Below are positions 62,336-64,000 of a stretch of DNA of 64,000 nucleotides, in pieces. The notes beneath the pieces were generated by a model. That model made no database searches and was not told the origin of the DNA. It saw nothing but the letters and a program-made list of their open reading frames with translations. Numbering within the stretch: position 1 is the first letter of the stretch; every line of letters starts with the position of its first letter. The stretch is taken from assembly GCF_018968705.1 (NCBI RefSeq), contig NZ_CP076668.1, positions 2,739,001 to 2,803,000 on the forward strand, read 5' to 3'. Source of the DNA: Pseudomonas lijiangensis (GTDB lineage Bacteria > Pseudomonadota > Gammaproteobacteria > Pseudomonadales > Pseudomonadaceae). Made by a program: the position numbers and the translations under genes.

Positions 62336-64000
62336 ATGTATTACCGCTCACGGTCACTGCTGGCTGCCGCTGTGGTGGCGGCAATGACACAACTTCCTGC
62401 GCAAGCCGAAGAAACTTCCCCGAGTGCTGATGACGAAACGCGTCTTGGTGCGGTACTGGTGACCGGTACGCGAGGCAAGGCCCGTACCGTACTGGATTCA
62501 CCCGTGCCGGTGGACGTACTGACCGCCGATGATCTCAAGTCCGCAGGGGCGGGCGGCGGTGAATTGGGGCAGGCATTGCAGACGCTATTGCCGTCATTCA
62601 GTTTTCCCCGCCAGTCCAACTCCGGCGGTGCGGACCATGTCAGGGCCGCGCAGTTGCGGGGCATGAGTCCCGATCAGGTGCTGGTTCTGGTGAACGGCAA
62701 ACGTCGCCATACCTCGGCGCTGGTCAACGACTCCTCCAAGATCGGCCGCGGCACCGCGCCGGTGGACTTCAACTCGATCCCCATCAGTGCCATCAAACGC
62801 ATCGAAGTGCTGCGTGACGGAGCCGGTGCGCAATATGGCTCTGACGCCATTGCCGGGGTGATCAACATCATCCTCGACGATGCACCCGAGGGGGGCGAGG
62901 TTTCGACCACTTATGGCGCCTATCACACGCACCAGGACGCCATCGGCAAGACCACCACGGATGGCCGCAACTCGCTGACGACGGCCAAGATCGGTACACG
63001 GCTGGGGGAAGAGGGTGGCTTCATCCGTGGCGGTACCGAATACAAGGATCGTGACCCGACCAACCGGGCCGGTTTCGACGGTTTTGCCGATACACCGGGT
63101 CAGCGCAACTATGTGATGGGCGACGGCGTGGCACGGGATATCAATGCCTGGTTCAACAGCGAACTGCCGCTGGGCAACGGCAAGGCCTATTCATTTGGTA
63201 CTTACAACGAACGGCACACCACGGGGGCGGAGTTTTATCGCTATCCGAGCGAGCAGCCGCAGTTCTATCCCGACGGCTATCTGCCGCAGTCATTGGGTGA
63301 CAACAAGGATCTTTCGGCCACTGTCGGTTTCAAAGGCCTGATCGGCGAGCAGTGGGACTTCGACAGCAGCCTGACTCACGGCCGCAACCATTTTGAATCC
63401 GCGACCCAACGCACCCTCAACGTGGCCCTTGGAGCCGACTCGCCGACCCGCTTCGATACCGGAACCTACGAACTGCGCCAGACCACCGCCAACCTGGATT
63501 TCACTCGAGAGCTGCGCCTGGCAGGTCGTCCTTTCGTGCTCGCACTGGGCAGCGAATATCGCTACGAAAATTACCTGACCTATGCAGGTGACGAAGCTTC
63601 GTATTTCGGCACCGGAGCCGATGGCGCCAACGGCCTGCGCCCGAGCGAAGAAGTGGACCTGGACCGCAATGTATTCGGCACCTACGCCGAATTGTCCGGC
63701 GACCTGACCGACCGGCTGTTTGTCGATGCCGCCACTCGCTGGGAGCGTTATGACGATGCGGGCAGCAAGCTCACTGGCAAACTGAGCGGCCGCTACCGCC
63801 TGACCGAACAACTGGCCTTGCGCGGCGCTGTCTCCAACAACTTCCGGGCGCCTTCACTGGCGCAGGTGGGCTTCCAGAACACCACCAGCAATTTCGGCAC
63901 CGGCGGTACGCTGACCGATATCCGGGTGCTGTCAGTCAACGATCCGATTGCCCGCGCCCTGGGTGCCGAAGATCTGAAACCGGAAACCTCGAAGAACTTC
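62336..64000 (+). CDS. TonB-dependent outer-membrane receptor (5' part; runs off the window)
   Basis: 555 codons are visible, open to the right edge. The ATG at 62336 has AAAGGAG 8 bases upstream. A signal peptide (RSLLAAAVVAAMTQLPAQAEE) precedes the TonB box-like LGAVLVTGTRGKA, then a plug domain with VLVLVNGKRRHTSALV (about 110-125) and the IAGVINIIL end of the plug near residue 180. Barrel strands follow to the window end, with FRAPSLAQVGFQ. The plug signature R..QVLVLVNGKRRH places it in the iTonB / receptor group common in carbohydrate and siderophore uptake. The gene follows the RbsABC-like operon in the same direction, so a joint uptake path is possible. Confidence 0.9.
   Translation, partial: MYYRSRSLLAAAVVAAMTQLPAQAEETSPSADDETRLGAVLVTGTRGKARTVLDSPVPVDVLTADDLKSAGAGGGELGQALQTLLPSFSFPRQSNSGGADHVRAAQLRGMSPDQVLVLVNGKRRHTSALVNDSSKIGRGTAPVDFNSIPISAIKRIEVLRDGAGAQYGSDAIAGVINIILDDAPEGGEVSTTYGAYHTHQDAIGKTTTDGRNSLTTAKIGTRLGEEGGFIRGGTEYKDRDPTNRAGFDGFADTPGQRNYVMGDGVARDINAWFNSELPLGNGKAYSFGTYNERHTTGAEFYRYPSEQPQFYPDGYLPQSLGDNKDLSATVGFKGLIGEQWDFDSSLTHGRNHFESATQRTLNVALGADSPTRFDTGTYELRQTTANLDFTRELRLAGRPFVLALGSEYRYENYLTYAGDEASYFGTGADGANGLRPSEEVDLDRNVFGTYAELSGDLTDRLFVDAATRWERYDDAGSKLTGKLSGRYRLTEQLALRGAVSNNFRAPSLAQVGFQNTTSNFGTGGTLTDIRVLSVNDPIARALGAEDLKPETSKNF

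Overview
The window reads as chromosomal DNA of a fluorescent Pseudomonas, most likely near the P. syringae group. This rests on recognising families: a MuxABC-OpmB efflux operon, a GlgE / TreS-maltokinase / GlgB block, a DUF1652-like protein, YdiJ and a YbiT-type ABC-F protein, high-GC codon use, and Pseudomonas-style REP palindromes between genes. The species call is inference. No tRNA, rRNA or CRISPR array was seen.

Layout. 1-4951: the end of muxB, then muxC and opmB, joined by ATGA overlaps (RND drug efflux). 5131-9544: an MHYT-GGDEF-EAL cyclic-di-GMP protein, an SDR oxidoreductase and a convergent MocR-type regulator. 9640-11400: a small proline-rich protein, REP palindromes and an IS110-family element whose transposase leader is highly structured (possible bridge RNA). 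11736-19341: glgE, a treS-maltokinase fusion and glgB, which together turn trehalose/maltose into branched alpha-glucan through maltose 1-phosphate. 19454-26602: an autotransporter, an MFS exporter, a periplasmic beta-propeller (lactonase-like) protein and ybiT. 26985-27614: a lipoprotein.

27.6-32.7 kb is an AT-richer accessory island. It holds a 110-aa unknown, an SF1/UvrD-like helicase with an unassigned N-terminal domain, a 66-aa acidic helical protein, and a convergent single-motif PLD (HKD) family protein. None of the last three belongs to a core pathway I recognise. The pairing of helicase and PLD nuclease makes this the best candidate in the window for an undescribed (possibly anti-phage) system.

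32.8-38.6 kb: GST, DUF3830, a small lipoprotein, a D-threonine-aldolase-like PLP enzyme, and a second, unrelated UvrD-type helicase carrying a FliH-like GxxxG repeat near its N-terminus. 38.9-45.0 kb: an orphan polyamine-type binding protein next to a chemoreceptor, a periplasmic histidine phosphatase, a DUF1989 protein and a polysaccharide deacetylase lipoprotein. 45.0-52.8 kb: an amidohydrolase/MFS pair, two tandem LysR regulators, and divergent ydiJ. 53.0-58.1 kb: a Tat-type dienelactone hydrolase, a TonB receptor with a Cys/His-rich DUF2946-like protein, and an orphan arsB. 58.4-64.0 kb: an RbsABC-like sugar ABC transporter followed by a TonB receptor that runs off the window.
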